Origin: Phaeoceros laevis
Lineage: Eukaryota; Anthocerotophyta; Anthocerotopsida; Notothyladales
Direction of reading: 5' to 3'
Assembly: GCA_049999765.1 (NCBI GenBank)
Contig: JBNGIQ010009276.1
Location: forward strand, 1-34,788
DNA: 34,788 bases
Positions 1 to 10,739 of the stretch are shown piece by piece. The stretch's first letter is position 1, and every line of letters starts with the position of its first letter. Position numbers and translations under genes: made by a program. The notes beneath the pieces are model-generated. The model ran no database searches, was not told the origin of the DNA, and saw nothing but the letters and a program-made list of their open reading frames with translations.

Positions 1-1385
1 GTCAAACACAACGCAGATGGCAGTGTCAGCAGGTACAAGGCAAGACTTGTGGCCAAGGGATATGCCCAGACGTATGGAATAGTTTCGAGGAGACGTTCAG
101 TCCAGTTACCAAAATGGCAACAATTCGAACCGTGATCGCACTAGCGGCATCGAAAGGTTGGGTCCTACATCAGATGGATGTGAAGAATGCTTTCTTACAT
201 GGAGAATTGGTAGAAGAAGTATACATGGACCAGCCACCAGGTTTTGAGGATTTAGATCATCCAAATCATGTGTGCAAGCTGAAAAAAACGTTGTATGGAC
301 TGAAGTAAGCCCCGAGGGCTTTGTATGAGTGGTTAACTCAGTATCAGATTCACATCGGATTCACCATGGCAGATGCAGATCATTCGTTGTATGTGCGCAG
401 AAATACAAAAGGACTGGTCTTTGTGACCATCTACGTGGATGATCTAATCATTGGAGGTGATCGGTTGGATCAAGTGGAGCAGATCAAGAAACTTCTGCAA
501 CAAGAATTCGAGATGAAGGACCTAAGTGAGCTGAGGTTCTTCTTGGGCATTGAGATTATACGAACCACGACAGGTATTTGGCTGTCACAGCAGAAGTATG
601 CTTTGGATGTACTAACCAAGTATGGTATGGCTGAGTGCAAGCCAATTTCAATTCCATTGGATCAAAATTTGAAGCTCAGTGCTAATGATGGTGAAGCACT
701 TGAAGATCCAACAATGTACAGGAAGATTGTGGGTAGTTTGATATATCTCACTCTATCCAGACCAGATTTGAACTATACAGTGGGACTGCAGAGTCAGTTT
801 ATGCAGGCGCCAAGGAAGCCACATTTGGATGCAGTAAGGCGAACGTTGCGCTATGTGAAGGCAACTATGGATCATGCCATTTTTTATGCTGCAAATTCAG
901 AGATAAATCTGTGTGGATACACAGATGCAAATTGGGCAGGCAATGCTACTGATCGTAGATCTACAAGTGGATTCATGTTTTCACTTGGGAGTACAGCAAT
1001 AACTTGGAGTAGCAAGAAGCAGCCTACAGTGGCTTTGTCTAGTATAGAAGCTGAATACAGAGGCGCAGCAATGGCAGCGTGTGAAGTGATTTGGATCTGT
1101 AAGTTACTCGGAGATTTTGGATTGCAGGTCAACGACAAGGTTGTTATCTACTGTGACAATCTTAGCAGCATACAGTTGGTGTGAAACCCAGTGTTTCATG
1201 CGAGGACGAAACACATTGAGGTACATTATCATTTTCTTCGAGAAAAGATTTTATCTAGAGCTATTGATCTTGTGTATGTGAACACAGACGAGCAGATAGC
1301 TGATACTGATATATTCACTAAGACACTGGGAGTAGAGAAGCTGAAGAAATTCCGAGCTATGTTAGGCATACAGATGCTAAGTTGA
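1..1385 (+). pseudogene. Ty1/copia pol, 3' part (reverse transcriptase and RNase H), decayed
   Basis: This is the end of a copia polyprotein; integrase and gag lie left of the window. Seen: the RT start ([13 protein letters not shown]), [13 protein letters not shown], the invariant [13 protein letters not shown] block, the catalytic YVDDLIIGG (about 433-462), SRPDLNYTVG, and RNase H blocks DANWAG, SSKKQPTVALSS and ARTKHIEVHYHF, ending near MLGIQML just before the polypurine tract. Breaks: a 1-bp deletion near 80 moves frame 1 to frame 3 (the family has GIDFEETFSP there); a TAA at 306-308 replaces the Q of the invariant LKQAPRAW; a TGA at 1182-1184 lies before NPVFHARTKH and fits CGA to TGA. 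Two extra residues (TD) occur near 1303-1308. The element is inactive. Family assignment is certain; the parental residues at the stops are inferred from family consensus. Confidence 0.95.
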
Positions 1386-1390
1386 GCTCG

Positions 1391-1398
1391 AGGGGGAG
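1391..1398 (+). other. Polypurine tract of the copia element
   Basis: The purine run agggggag directly precedes the LTR-like TGTTGAG start and follows the pol stop (1383-1385) by five bases. This is the usual place for plus-strand priming in LTR retrotransposons. Confidence 0.8.
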
Positions 1399-1700
1399 TG
1401 TTGAGTTATCGAGCTCTATATGAGCTAAACTCATGTGGTGTTAGTTATCCTGGTTGGGTTCACACTAGACTAGTTCTAGTTATTAGTGAACCAGTTAAGA
1501 TGTGGATTGGATAATGGATATAAAGGAGCACCACCCGTTCAGTGGTGTTGTGTGTTGTGTGTATTGTTTGGCTGTGACCACCAACACCACCCTCTCCTCT
1601 CCTCTCCTACGCTTGCACCTAGACTGGAGTCGATCCTTTGACACTCTGCCCCCCCATGGGGAGGTGCATACTCTGCTGACCCTGTCACACAGCAAGCAGC
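1399..1700 (+). repeat. Copia 3' LTR, right end not resolved
   Basis: The LTR begins with TGTTGAGTTATC immediately after the polypurine tract. A TATA-like ggatataaagg at about 1514-1524 is followed by a pyrimidine-rich stretch (cctctcctctcctctcc, near 1590), as expected for an LTR promoter. The partner LTR lies outside the window, so the CA end cannot be fixed by comparison; the right coordinate is approximate and the LTR may be truncated. Confidence 0.6.
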
Positions 1701-3101
1701 GATGAATGGGTGCTGCAAGAGCATTCGCCCCAAGGTTTCAAAGGAGAAGGGAATGAAGTTGGGAAAAGGGGACAAGGTTGCAATCAGGCTAGTGGAGCCT
1801 GAATGCAACACAATTTGCAAGCCCGTGGGGAAGAAGAAGGAGAGGATAGTCTTCTTCACTTGCAACTTTCCGGATTACTCTCAATCAGGCCCCCGGATGG
1901 ACATTGAATTTCGCGAGTACCTCGTACGTGTAGTCTAGAACGAGCATCCACTCGATACGAAGGTTCTGCACACCGCTCTATGGACGGGCGGCGCACAATA
2001 TGTGGCCCAATTGGGGAAACTCAGGTGCCATCCAAAAAAAATTCAAGTAAGCAACATATCACCATTTGTTTGTTGCCCGTTTAGGTTAAAGTGACCGCTA
2101 AACGGGCGGTACATCGTGGAACTTGCGGTGTACTAGTGTGTAAACCAATGTCTAAGTTGTGCAAAAGCGAAACAATCTAACGTGCTAAGTACTTGCCTTT
2201 GGAGATGATTCTTTTCGTTAGAAGCATTGGAGATGGCTCAAATTGCAGCCTCCGGGCTAGTACTAATATTTTTTGTACTCGCCAACATGTATTTTCATTA
2301 TGTACCACAAACTTGAACTGTAGATATACTGTGTTAAAGGTGGCACGCCCGGCTGAGCTTGGTCCGTCCGTTTGGCTCTCGCTGGTTATATGGGTTTACA
2401 AGCTTAAGCTTACTCTAGCTAGGTACTTAATTGTGTGCTTGGCTTTGTTTTCACTGCTACAATTTGGTGTTATAAAGTCACAGTGGACTGTTATGATCGC
2501 GTGACACATTGGACGGCCGTACCACTTTGGCCTTTTGACACGCTCGCCATATACGGTCAAGCGCGTAATTGGCGTCCCATCCCGCCCACCAGCTGTCGTC
2601 CTTAGGCGACCTGCTGCGGACCGGGGTTTTTTTTTTTGTGAAATTCGGCACATTTACTAAGAAAACAAGATGTTACAACACTTCCTAGAAGTGACCCCTT
2701 CTTAACTTAACGCCAAAAACCACCTAGTTTTAGCGTTAAGCCTATAGCTGCGGACCGAGTTGGCCCGTGATGTTGTAGGTCCCGTTACACTGCCATATGC
2801 CCGGGCTGGCGGAGTAGGACAATCACGTTCGAGTTTAGGTGTTTTTGCTTGGCAAGCCGGGCCCGGGCTGCACATCGTACGGTCCCATTGCCCTGGTCCT
2901 TCAATTTAACCGGGCCGCAACTCTCCAGGCGCCCCTACTCTCACCTCTCTCACCGCTCACTGTCCCAGGCAGATGCGTCTACGGATGCACTATTGGCAAG
3001 GCCGTGCTCATGCTTTCCACCACCGCCCAAGGCCATGCCTGCCCAGCCCTAGCCACGTCATGCACCCCTGCTAGCGGTGGTGACGAGCACGAGCACGGCC
3101 G
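1701..3101. other. Unassigned region, no recognised gene
   Basis: I see no recognisable gene. One ORF at 1702-1938 (78 codons, lysine-rich, with a CC near its start) could be a relic but matches no family I know. Codon-like stretches further right are interrupted and change frame. GC-rich pieces (about 2500-2620 and 2750-3100) alternate with AT-rich ones, suggesting layered old insertions. Confidence 0.4.
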
Positions 3102-3221
3102 TCCATTCACGCAGAGATTTCGCAATCGCTTCTCCTTCCATTCACGCGGAGATTTCGCAATCNNNNNNNNNNGATTTCGCAATCGCTTCTCCTTCCATTC
3201 ACGCGGAGATTTCGCAATCAC
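3102..3221. repeat. 35-bp tandem repeat interrupted by an assembly gap
   Basis: Units starting tccattcacgc and containing gagatttcgcaatc begin at 3102, 3137 and, after the 10-N run at 3163-3172, at 3194. The sequence on both sides of the Ns is the same unit, so the gap probably marks a collapsed or unresolved array. True copy number is unknown. Confidence 0.85.
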
Positions 3222-4032
3222 CTCTGCTTTTGGAATTTGATTGACTTCTTCTCAGATGATCTTTCCTCTTAAGCGTACCGTTTGATGTATCTAAACGTCA
3301 GTCAATAACTCAAGCCCATTGCGCTTTCAACAAACACCGTTAGCCACAACTGTTGCGCTTGCCAGCTGGGTACAGTTCCTTCGCTTCTAGCAATGAGGGA
3401 CAAGTATGACCTGTCCCCTCAGGCCTTTGCAGGGGTCCCTAAGATTTTTCAGAAAATCGTCAACGAGGGATCCCTCGTTAATTAGCACGAGATGATGTTC
3501 AGCCCCGCTGGTTTGCCAGTCTGTTGGAATAAAATGTTTTGGCCCATCTTCATGCCACTCAAGTGTTCTTGCCCCTGCACCGGTGTGTTGAGAGTCAGAA
3601 CGTGGCCTCATGAGGAAAAAAAGAAATGCAGGCCTCGGGGCGGGCAAGGAGCGACGGAACACACAAGGGTAGACGCCTGTTCGACAACGCTGTCTAAGCG
3701 GAGGATCCACTAAAGTCCCCGTGGCCATCGTCAGAAGGTGAGCGATATCGCTTGGCAATCGGGGTGTAAACTGAGTGCCGCGTGAACAAAGAGCAGAGTG
3801 TTTGAACGATCTAGGGTTTGTGTCTAATTTTTGCCTTTCAAATGCAAGGCTCAACAAGCTTTCCGCCGCAAGGCTGCAATTAGAAAAGAGGGATGTTTGG
3901 CTTTTCTCCTAGAGACCATGGAGGAAAGTGTTACGTTGGCTAGTGCGGGGAGTAGCCAAACACCGCGAGGAGGAAAGCGTTTCGGCTTTAAGTTAGTTCT
4001 AAGTAATACAGCTTAACACGTGACGCGAGATG
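3222..4032. other. Unassigned region left of the CACTA element
   Basis: No gene recognised. A 156-codon minus-strand frame (3387-3857) is long, but it matches no family I know and shows no domain motif, so I do not call it. The three bases at 4033-4035 (CCA) are the left target duplication of the CACTA element. Confidence 0.35.
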
Positions 4033-4035
4033 CCA

Positions 4036-4089
4036 CACTACGAGAAAGGGGGGTGGTTTGGAACGATTTACAGAACGAAATTTGGAACG
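4036..4089 (+). repeat. CACTA left terminal inverted repeat
   Basis: Starts CACTACGAGAAAGG and runs through GGTTTGGAACGATTTA to TTTGGAACG. It pairs with 10857-10910. The three mismatches over the first 50 bp are at element positions 17, 36 and 41. Confidence 0.93.
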
Positions 4090-4107
4090 CTGCAATATGC
4101 GTTCCAA
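4058..4107. promoter_or_regulatory. Left subterminal TTGGAACG motif cluster, candidate transposase-binding sites
   Basis: TTGGAACG occurs at 4058-4065 and 4082-4089, and its reverse complement CGTTCCAA at 4100-4107. The same octamer recurs in both orientations at the right end (10746, 10777, 10857, 10881). In En/Spm, TnpA binds short subterminal motifs in both orientations. Binding here is inferred from position and repetition only. Confidence 0.55.
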
Positions 4108-4854
4108 AGTAGGTTCAGTAATAGGCTCGGTACGCTCCGAGCCTGACGCTCTTAGCTCTGTCACAGGTGTCGATGTGAGAGATTGTACTACAACTTGTGA
4201 CGCGTGGCCTTGAGCAAGTTCTTTAACCCGTGAAACATANNNNNNNNNNACTATGGGAACAAGGTTGGCCCGCCATTTGTACTTTTGGACTTTAGTTATA
4301 CCGTACTTCACACCGTGAAGCATAGCATAGCAAAAGCAGGGGAATCGCATAGCATAGCAAAAGCGCACATGCTATGCCATGCATCAGCTACGCCAGGCAT
4401 CAGCTTACGGCATGCATGATGTGTGCCAAGGGGATGGGGATACAAGGACCGGGTTCCACCGGGGGAACCCGGTACATTGCAAAGTACATGCCTACTTTTT
4501 GGCCGTGGCTGAGGGACGCTCACACCGTAGTGGTGTGAAGTTTTACGCTAGGCTCAGGATGTAGCAACGCTTCTTGAAGTTGCCTCCCAGGGCCACCAAG
4601 GGCGCGGGAGGAAGGTGCCGGGCCACTAAGGGCGCAGGAGGAAGGCGCCGAGGAGGGCCACTAACGGCGCGGGAGGAGGGCGCGGAGGAGGGCGAGGCGC
4701 GGAGGAGGGTACGGGCTGGAGCCGTTAGCTCAGCTGATCGTGGCCAGGGTTATCGAACAAGCTTGCGTGTAAATCGAAACTTAATGTGTATTTTGTAACT
4801 TGCTACTTTCATTACTGATACTTGTATGCACACGTGCCGTATGCAGACCCCAAC
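4108..4854. other. CACTA left subterminal region: hairpins and a GC-rich minisatellite
   Basis: No gene. It holds small hairpins: cttcac/gtgaag near 4306-4320, a perfect 10-bp arm pair accgggttcc/ggaacccggt at 4448-4457 and 4464-4473, and cacacc/ggtgtg near 4531-4547. It also holds duplicated gcatagcatagcaaaagc and, from about 4585 to 4705, a GC-rich imperfect ~30-bp repeat (gggccactaagggcgcaggag type, three copies). A 10-N gap is at 4240-4249. Such structured, GC-rich subterminal DNA is typical of CACTA elements and probably includes the transposase promoter. Confidence 0.6.
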
Positions 4855-6398
4855 ATGGTAGGCGAGGAGAGGAGACGGCGTGTACGGTGTATATGTAGCC
4901 GCTGCAAAGGAAGCAAGTTCGTGAACGAGGATGAAGCTAAAAGGCACGATATGTGGGATGAAAGAGAACAAAATATGCGCTTATTTGGAACCGCCTAAGA
5001 TGTCAATAATCATGTGGAGGAGGGTATTATCAATTACGGGCAAGTAAATGGTGAGCACAATGTCCCTGACATCAACATTCATGATGAGGTAGATGAGCAC
5101 AATATGCAGGAAGATCCGGATGAGCATAATATACATGAGGACCGTGATGAGCAAGATATACATGAGGACCTGAATGAGTAAAATGTACATGAGGATACAG
5201 TTATGTTGGCTTATCTGCAATCCTTACATGATCGTGGGCCATGCAACATTGGGCCAATGGATAAATGGGAGCAAAGACTACATGATGTCTCCCAAACCAA
5301 GCTTTATACCGAAGGGCCTCATGTTTGCAAAGCAAGTAGCTTAAATGCAACATTTGTTTTGCTCAATATCAAGGCCCAATTTGGACAAAGTGACAAGGCA
5401 ATGACAACATTTTTTAAAGCCTTGAAAGAGTACATACTGCCACCAGGCAACACAATGCCTGCTACCATGGATGAAGCTAAAAAATTAGTGAAGAAATTAA
5501 GCCTACCTTATCGGAGGATTGATGTTTGTCGCAATGATTGTATGATATGGGATGGCCCTTTGAGACATGCCGAGAATAAGGTATGTCTCAATGAAGAGTG
5601 TAAAAAGCCTCGCTATATGCCGGGGAAGAAAAAGGTGGCCTCTAAGTATATGAGGTATTTTTCAGTGATTCCACAATTTGAGCGCATGTTCAAGTGCTCT
5701 GAACTTGCTATGCTGATGACATCATATGTAGGTATGAAAAGCACAAACGGAGCCATGGCAATACCGGCCGACTCCCCGGCTTGGGAAAAGCTTGATACGA
5801 TTGATGGGTTTGGTGATGAGCCTAGAAACATATGACTGGCTGTAGGCTCAGATGGCGTCTCACCGCAGGGCATCATGGCAACCACACATTCTACTTGGTC
5901 TGTCCTTCTTGCGGTCCTCAATCTTCCTCCATGGCTTGCTTGGAAAAAGACACATGTTATAACATCAATGATTGTAGATGGCCCCCATCAGCCCAAAGAC
6001 ATGAATATTTTTCTACGGCCTCTTATTGATGATCTGAAGGAGCTTTGGGGAAGCGTATTCATGACATATGTTACATACCCGTTAGAGCATCCCAAGCGGA
6101 GCTTCATGCTCCGGGTTGCCGCATTGCGATCAACAACGTACTGGCCAGGATTAACCGTGCTATCGGGCCTCCAAACTTTAGAAGGGCAAGCGTGCATTTC
6201 CCATATGGACAGATATCGATTGCCGGCACTCGACGGATTTAGCAAAAGTTGTTTACGAGGGTTATCGTCGTTTTTTGCCTATGGACCATGCCATGCGCCG
6301 CACTAATATCGCCATGTATGACGGGCAAGTTGAAGAGCAACCCCCTCCAATGAAGGCGAGCGACAAAGACATACACGTCGAGTGGGCTAAATACCAAG

Positions 6399-6550
6399 CT
6401 TCTTTGACCAAGGACAAAAACGACAGCACTAAGTGGGGTATTAAACATTTGACTATCTTTAAAGAATTGCCCTACTTCTTTGACCAAGGACAAAAACGAC
6501 AGCACTAAGTGGGGTATTAAACATTTGACTATCTTTAAAGAATTGCCCTA
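6399..6550 (+). repeat. 76-bp perfect tandem duplication inside the transposase
   Basis: Units 6399-6474 and 6475-6550 are identical, starting cttctttgaccaagg and ending gaattgcccta. The length is not a multiple of three, so the second copy shifts the transposase frame. Removing one copy would restore a continuous KELPYWK reading, so this is a secondary mutation of the element. Confidence 0.95.
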
Positions 6551-6930
6551 CTGGAAGATGATTGCTGCATCCATTAATTGTCAATTTATGAGTACTTGTT
6601 CTTTTTTAATTAGCTTCTTAGGTACCTCAATCCTTTGATACAAAGTAACATTCATAATTTTATTTTATAAAACAGGAACTCGAGGATCCATGGAGTGAAG
6701 ACCTTAGGCATATCATAAAAAATGTAACAGATTCCTTATGGAAGTGGCTTATGGAGAGTACGATAGCTTAAAAGTGGTGAATGACTTGGTCCAAACCGGA
6801 TCTAAGCCACATTTACACCCTATATGGTTCGAAGATGACACTTATGAGATTCCACCACCCCCATGGACTCTAAGCAAGGAGGGAAAAGCGAGTGTGATAG
6901 AGGTTATTATGTCAATCAGGCCACCCAGTG

Positions 6931-7076
6931 GGTTTGGGTCAAGTACTCTAACGAGGATGAAGAGTCATGATTGGTATATCTTAATGCATAGTCATCTTGC
7001 AATGGTTTGGGTCAAGTACTCTAACGAGGATGAAGAGTCATGATTGGTATATCTTAATGCATAGTCATCTTGCAAT
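6931..7076 (+). repeat. 73-bp perfect tandem duplication inside the transposase
   Basis: Units 6931-7003 and 7004-7076 are identical, starting ggtttgggtcaagtac. The duplication shifts the frame after HDWYILMHSHLA; the second copy ends with the same HSHLA and continues as IALRG towards the DUF4218 domain. Confidence 0.95.
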
Positions 7077-8222
7077 TGCATTACGTGGATGATTGGACAC
7101 AAATGGCCTTTACAAGGCTATTGTTGATTTAAGTAGTATAATTAGATGGTTGTGCCAAAAAAAGATTAAAAAAAGTGAAACACCAACTATGAAGGCCAAG
7201 CTTTATGAAACCATGTGTCTATTGGAGCAGCATATGCCAAGTGCATTTTTTAACAGCCAAGAGCATTTATTGGTGCATTTGGTTGATGTTGCAGAAATCC
7301 ATGGAAATGTGAGAACCAGATGGATGTACCCATTGGAGCGGTATATGAAAGTTTTGAAGAACTTTGTTAGAAACAAAAGTGAACCCGAAGGTTCCATGGT
7401 TTCTGGATATTTGGCCATGGAAGCACAATATTATGGAACTGAATTCTTAGCACAACAACCTCATGGGTTAAGTAGAATGTGGAAAGAGGAGAAAGTGTCC
7501 TAATAACCTCTGAAAATTTGATCAAGGGTGGGAAAAGAAGGAAATTTACCGCTGATAAGCGTGAAAGACTGCATGCTTATCTTTCATTCAACACACAATG
7601 TACGACTCCATACAAAGAAATATATGAAGATGAGGTTGGGTCACTTGCAGATGCTCCTATAAGTTTGGCATCATGGATGATAAGAACGATACATGAGCAT
7701 CGTTGGGACGATCGTCTTGATTTTACTGATGATACTAGGTCATTAGCAATGGGGCCACGAATGACAGCTAGGGCATTCCGGGCATATATTGGGCATGGAT
7801 ATCACTACCGAACAGAGGAAGCAGACAAAGGTTGCATAGCAACAAGTGATTGCAATGTTGCATGGGGGGAGAACCCAGAATCCCATAGCGGACAATTCTA
7901 TGGTATCATTGAGAAAATACTCCAAGTTGAGTGTAGAACATTGAAACCTACACTCTTCAAAATCCGGTGGTTTGAATGCAAAATAACGGGAAGTGTTCCA
8001 TCTTTAAAGGATGATGAGTGCGGTTTCCCTGTCGTAAACACCGGCAAGCTGCGTAAGTATGGGGAAAATAATAATGCATCAGACGGTCCATTTTCATATC
8101 CAGATCAGGTGCGACAAATTATGCTTGTTCCAGATCCACACCGCAAAGACTGGAGCATTGTTGTAGAGTGCCCAGCAAGGGAGGTTAGGATATTGGACAA
8201 TGTAGATGTAGATACAATTTAG

Positions 8223-8659
8223 GAAACCATAAGCTGTAATACTTATCTTGGCTATAATATTAATCTTGGCTATAATCCCATCCCCTCCCCTTTTCTATGC
8301 CCTCCCCATGGCTATAATCCCATCCCCTCCCCTTTTCTATGCCCTCCCCACCAACCGTAAGTTACTAGTTAAAAAGGGCATGATGGATTAAGTACGCTTA
8401 CTTACGAAATAATAGTTAAAAAGGGTACAATGGATTGAGTACGCTTACGAAAGAATAATTAAAAAGGGTACGAAGTAATAGTTAAAAAGGGTACGAACAC
8501 TTTAGAAGTAATCCCTCCTCTTTCGTTCCCGCCTCTTATTCGCGTCTCTCTTATTTGCCTCTCGTTCCCGTGAGCGGTCGAGCTCAAGCGCTTCTAAGCG
8601 CTACCCCAACATCTCCAATTTCCCTCAAGCTCCAATCAATTGTGTAGCGTAGAGGCACC
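8223..8659. promoter_or_regulatory. Spacer between the two CACTA genes, likely promoter of the second gene
   Basis: A 42-bp tandem duplication (8267-8308 and 8309-8350, tggctataatcccatcccct) is followed by aaaagggtac-type repeats (8370-8500), a pyrimidine-rich tract (8510-8570) and the first copy of a 78-bp direct repeat (8579-8656) ending three bases before the ATG at 8660. I see no coding signal. The CT-rich tract upstream of the start fits a plant promoter or 5' UTR. Confidence 0.5.
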
Positions 8660-8802
8660 ATGGCGGCTCCATCTACAGTGGCTCCTTCTACTGCGGTTCC
8701 CTGTACAGAGGTATTGCGAGCGCTCGAGCTCAAGCGCTTCTAAGCGCTATCCCGACATCTCCAATTTCCCTCAAGCTCCAATCAATTGTGTAGCGTACAG
8801 GC
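8579..8802 (+). repeat. 78-bp direct repeat flanking predicted exon 1 of the second CACTA gene
   Basis: Copies at 8579-8656 and 8725-8802 start cgagctcaagcgcttctaag and differ at three positions by my count. The first lies just upstream of the start codon and the second inside predicted intron 1, so a promoter-proximal segment has been duplicated around the first exon. Confidence 0.9.
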
Positions 8803-10192
8803 TATGATTGACTGTAACTTGTTGATGCTGCCCATACATCATATGATGGGCAGGTGCTTGGCCGTGTGTGTAGGAAAATTTTGACAAGAGCCTGGCAGTA
8901 GTGGCATGGGCAGAGGCCCTGGGTGCAGCCTTGGAGGCATTCCATGCCGAGCCGGAGGTGCAGCCTTCTGGCCGGGAGGAAGCCGAAGCCAGGTTGCGTG
9001 AAGTGATGGAAAAAGTGCCTGATCGCGCTCTGCTGCTACGGATGGCAGTGGGGGTGTGTGGGGCTGCTGAGGTACATGAAACTTTGCTGGGGGTGGGATC
9101 TGGAACGCCAACCTTGCCTATGGAGACAGAAAATCCCCCAGTGATGCTTATCAACGACCATTTGGACTACGTGAGAAGGGTGCGTGAGCTGATATCATGT
9201 CACTTCCAATGCCTCAACAAATGGAAAGACCAACCCAAGTGGCTCAAGATTGATGTGGTGGACACGATTCTAAAAGAGTTCCCAGCCATGAAGGATAGGA
9301 GAGTGGTGAAGGCCGCTTTTTCAGCTGCATCAAGGCGAAGGAATTTCTACGCATGGGAAAAGGCAAGGGCATGCGCTGATGAGTTCTTGGCTGGAGGTAC
9401 ATTGACAAACGGATTGAGGCCCGATAATGTGTCAAAAACTTGTTGGGATTCTGCAGTAAAGCTTTGCTTGGAGGAGAGCCGGGCCAGGAAGGGTGAACCC
9501 CGGCCTCCGTCGCAGCAAAAACATGCAAGGAAGGCTGGCTTGGAGAAGAACGGGACATGCCACTTTGGTCGGGGAGGAGAGCCAGGCTTCAACACACGCT
9601 TCTACAAGAAATTCTTGCGGTTCCCTTCAAAAGGGGAGGTGGCATGGGGTTACGATCATGGAATGAGAGGGATTGCAGGCTACATTGCTCGAGGTGATCA
9701 TCATGAGAGAGATCTCGCTTGATCATCATGAAGGATCCTAGCTTAAGCTTGGATTGCAGCAATTTTCTCCATGCTTGCTTTGCTAACACTTGTTTTCTTT
9801 CTATGCCCCTTGCTGCAGCCCAGGGAAATTCGACACTACAGCCGCCTCCAACTGTGGCTAAACAACAAGTGCCTTTGATCATGAGCTCAACAGAAGAAAC
9901 TGTTGATGTGAACATGGAGGAGGTGGACGTGGATGGAGATGAGCACAACATGGATATCCATATCGAGATCGACATTTGTGATATGGATGCTGTTGCTGCA
10001 GCACAGCTAGCCCCAACTGGTTCCATCCAGTTGCAGCCCTTGCCAAGGGGCCAGACTCCTTTCATGAGGCCCCGAAAAGTGCCAATTGAGGCACCAGCTG
10101 GTGTTGCTCAGCCTACTGCTGGTGTCGAGAGGGTCTACATGAGTAAGCAAAAAGTTGCCAAGGCCCCCTACAGCAAGGCATTCAGGAACTAG
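8660..10192 (+). CDS. CACTA second gene, Ptta/En/Spm transposase-like (Transposase_24, TnpA role)
   Basis: Predicted exons: 8660-8710 (ATG in caccATGG), 8874-9693 and 9819-10192, giving about 414 aa. Intron 1 (8711-8873) runs GAG|gtattg to gtgtgtag; intron 2 (9694-9818) is phase 1, CGAG|gtgatc to a pyrimidine tract and ttgctgcag. No stop interrupts the spliced frame. Diagnostic blocks: KWKDQPKWLKIDVVDTILKE then FPAMKDRR, AASRRRNFYAWEK, LRPDNVSKTCWD, then SQQKHARKAGLEKNGTCHFG and KKFLRFPSKGEVAWGYDHGM. These match the W-x-x-P-K..F, R-x-x-K, RP-x-x-V-x-x-x-x-W and S-x-x-x-K-x-x-R..H-x-x-G pattern of the plant Ptta/En/Spm family, which accompanies TNP2 in CACTA elements and, by analogy with TnpA, binds the element ends. 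The C-terminal exon is acidic then Pro/Lys-rich. Family assignment is by motif recognition. This gene is much better preserved than the transposase. Confidence 0.65.
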
Positions 10193-10533
10193 GGAGAGCA
10201 GAATTTTGAAAGAAATTTGTTGTAAAAGTGTAAACTTTGAAAGAAATTTGTTGTAAAAGTGTGTAAACTGTGTAAAAACGGAACGGTGGTGTCCGAAAAC
10301 GGAACGGTGGTTTCCAAAAACGGAACGGTGGTGTGCCAAAACGGAACGGCGGTGTCCAAAAATGGAACGGTGGTGTCCGAAAACGGAATGGAACGGAAAG
10401 GAATATTGTAACGGAATCTAGAATTCAAGAAATGCGATATATTTCAAATTTAAATTTAATTTATTAGAGGGAAATTTAAAATTTAATTTATTAGAGGGAA
10501 ATTAAAATTTAATTTATTACCCTCTAATTTATT
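10193..10533. repeat. CACTA right interior repeats: 31-bp, 21-bp minisatellite and AT-rich units
   Basis: Three arrays follow the gene. Two ~31-bp copies of tttgaaagaaatttgttg start at 10205 and 10236. About six copies of a 21-bp unit (aaaacggaacggtggtgtcc) span 10274-10397. AT-rich ~30-bp copies of tttaatttattagagggaaa span 10446-10532. The 21-bp unit repeats GGAACGG, overlapping the subterminal TTGGAACG motif, so it may be an amplified protein-binding site. It lacks the uniform spacers of a CRISPR array. Confidence 0.85.
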
Positions 10534-10613
10534 ACCGTTTACCCTCAAGCTTACCCTTACCCGGGTTCTCAAGTACAGGCTTGCAGTACACGTGTCGTGG
10601 CAGCCCGGCTCTC

Positions 10614-10663
10614 AAGTACAGGCTTGTCGTGGGTGATATGTCACCCGCGACAAGCCTGTACTT
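10614..10663. repeat. Strong hairpin near the CACTA right end
   Basis: The 23-base arms aagtacaggcttgtcg-tgggtga (10614-10636) and its complement (10641-10663) pair with a single T/G wobble around a 4-base loop (tatg). Part of the left arm (tctcaagtacaggcttg) is also present as a direct repeat at about 10567-10583. Confidence 0.9.
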
Positions 10664-10739
10664 GTACCACACATGTAGTTTAATGTATTAAACCTCGTGT
10701 GGCAAGCGGTCCGTACGCCAGTGCTCTCTCTCACAAGGC

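Larger units (their letters stand above)
4855..8222 (+). pseudogene. CACTA TNP2-type transposase (Transposase_21, DUF4218, DUF4216), disrupted
   Basis: The first in-frame ATG is at 4855. It is followed by a Cys motif (CICSRC), an acidic DEHN-IHED repeat, then the TNP2 core: LKEYILPPGNTMPATMDEAK, WDGPLRHAENKVCLNEECKK, RYFSVIPQFERMF, ADSPAWEKLD, LAVGSDGVSPQGIMATTHST and LLAVLNLPPWLAWKK (to about 6040). The DUF4218 part has HMPSAFFNSQEHLLVHLVD and RTRWMYPLERYMKVLKNFV (7230-7360). The DUF4216 part has GQFYGIIEKILQVEC and VPDPHRKDWSIVVE (7890-8170). A probable intron ends in a U-rich tract at ttttataaaacag (6676). Breaks: TAA 4996-4998, TAA 5179-5181, TGA 5833-5835 (family RNIRLAVGSDG), TGA 7090-7092, frameshifts near 6235 and 7490, and 76-bp and 73-bp tandem duplications. 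Normally this enzyme cuts and joins the element ends; this copy cannot be functional. Confidence 0.9.

Noticed and set aside
2839-3240. 133-codon plus-strand ORF
   Set aside because: It runs through the tandem repeat and the N gap, so its length is partly an artefact.
3387-3857. 156-codon minus-strand ORF
   Set aside because: No family motif and odd composition; the frame lies in mixed noncoding sequence.
4718-4765. tRNA-like start (gccgttagctcagctgat)
   Set aside because: No acceptor stem partner, anticodon arm or proper B box; a chance or badly decayed match.
9589-10065. 158-codon minus-strand ORF
   Set aside because: Antisense to exons 2 and 3 of the Transposase_24-like gene; a shadow frame.
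10274-10397. CRISPR-like regular repeats
   Set aside because: The 21-bp units are directly adjacent with no unique spacers, in a plant transposon; it is a minisatellite.
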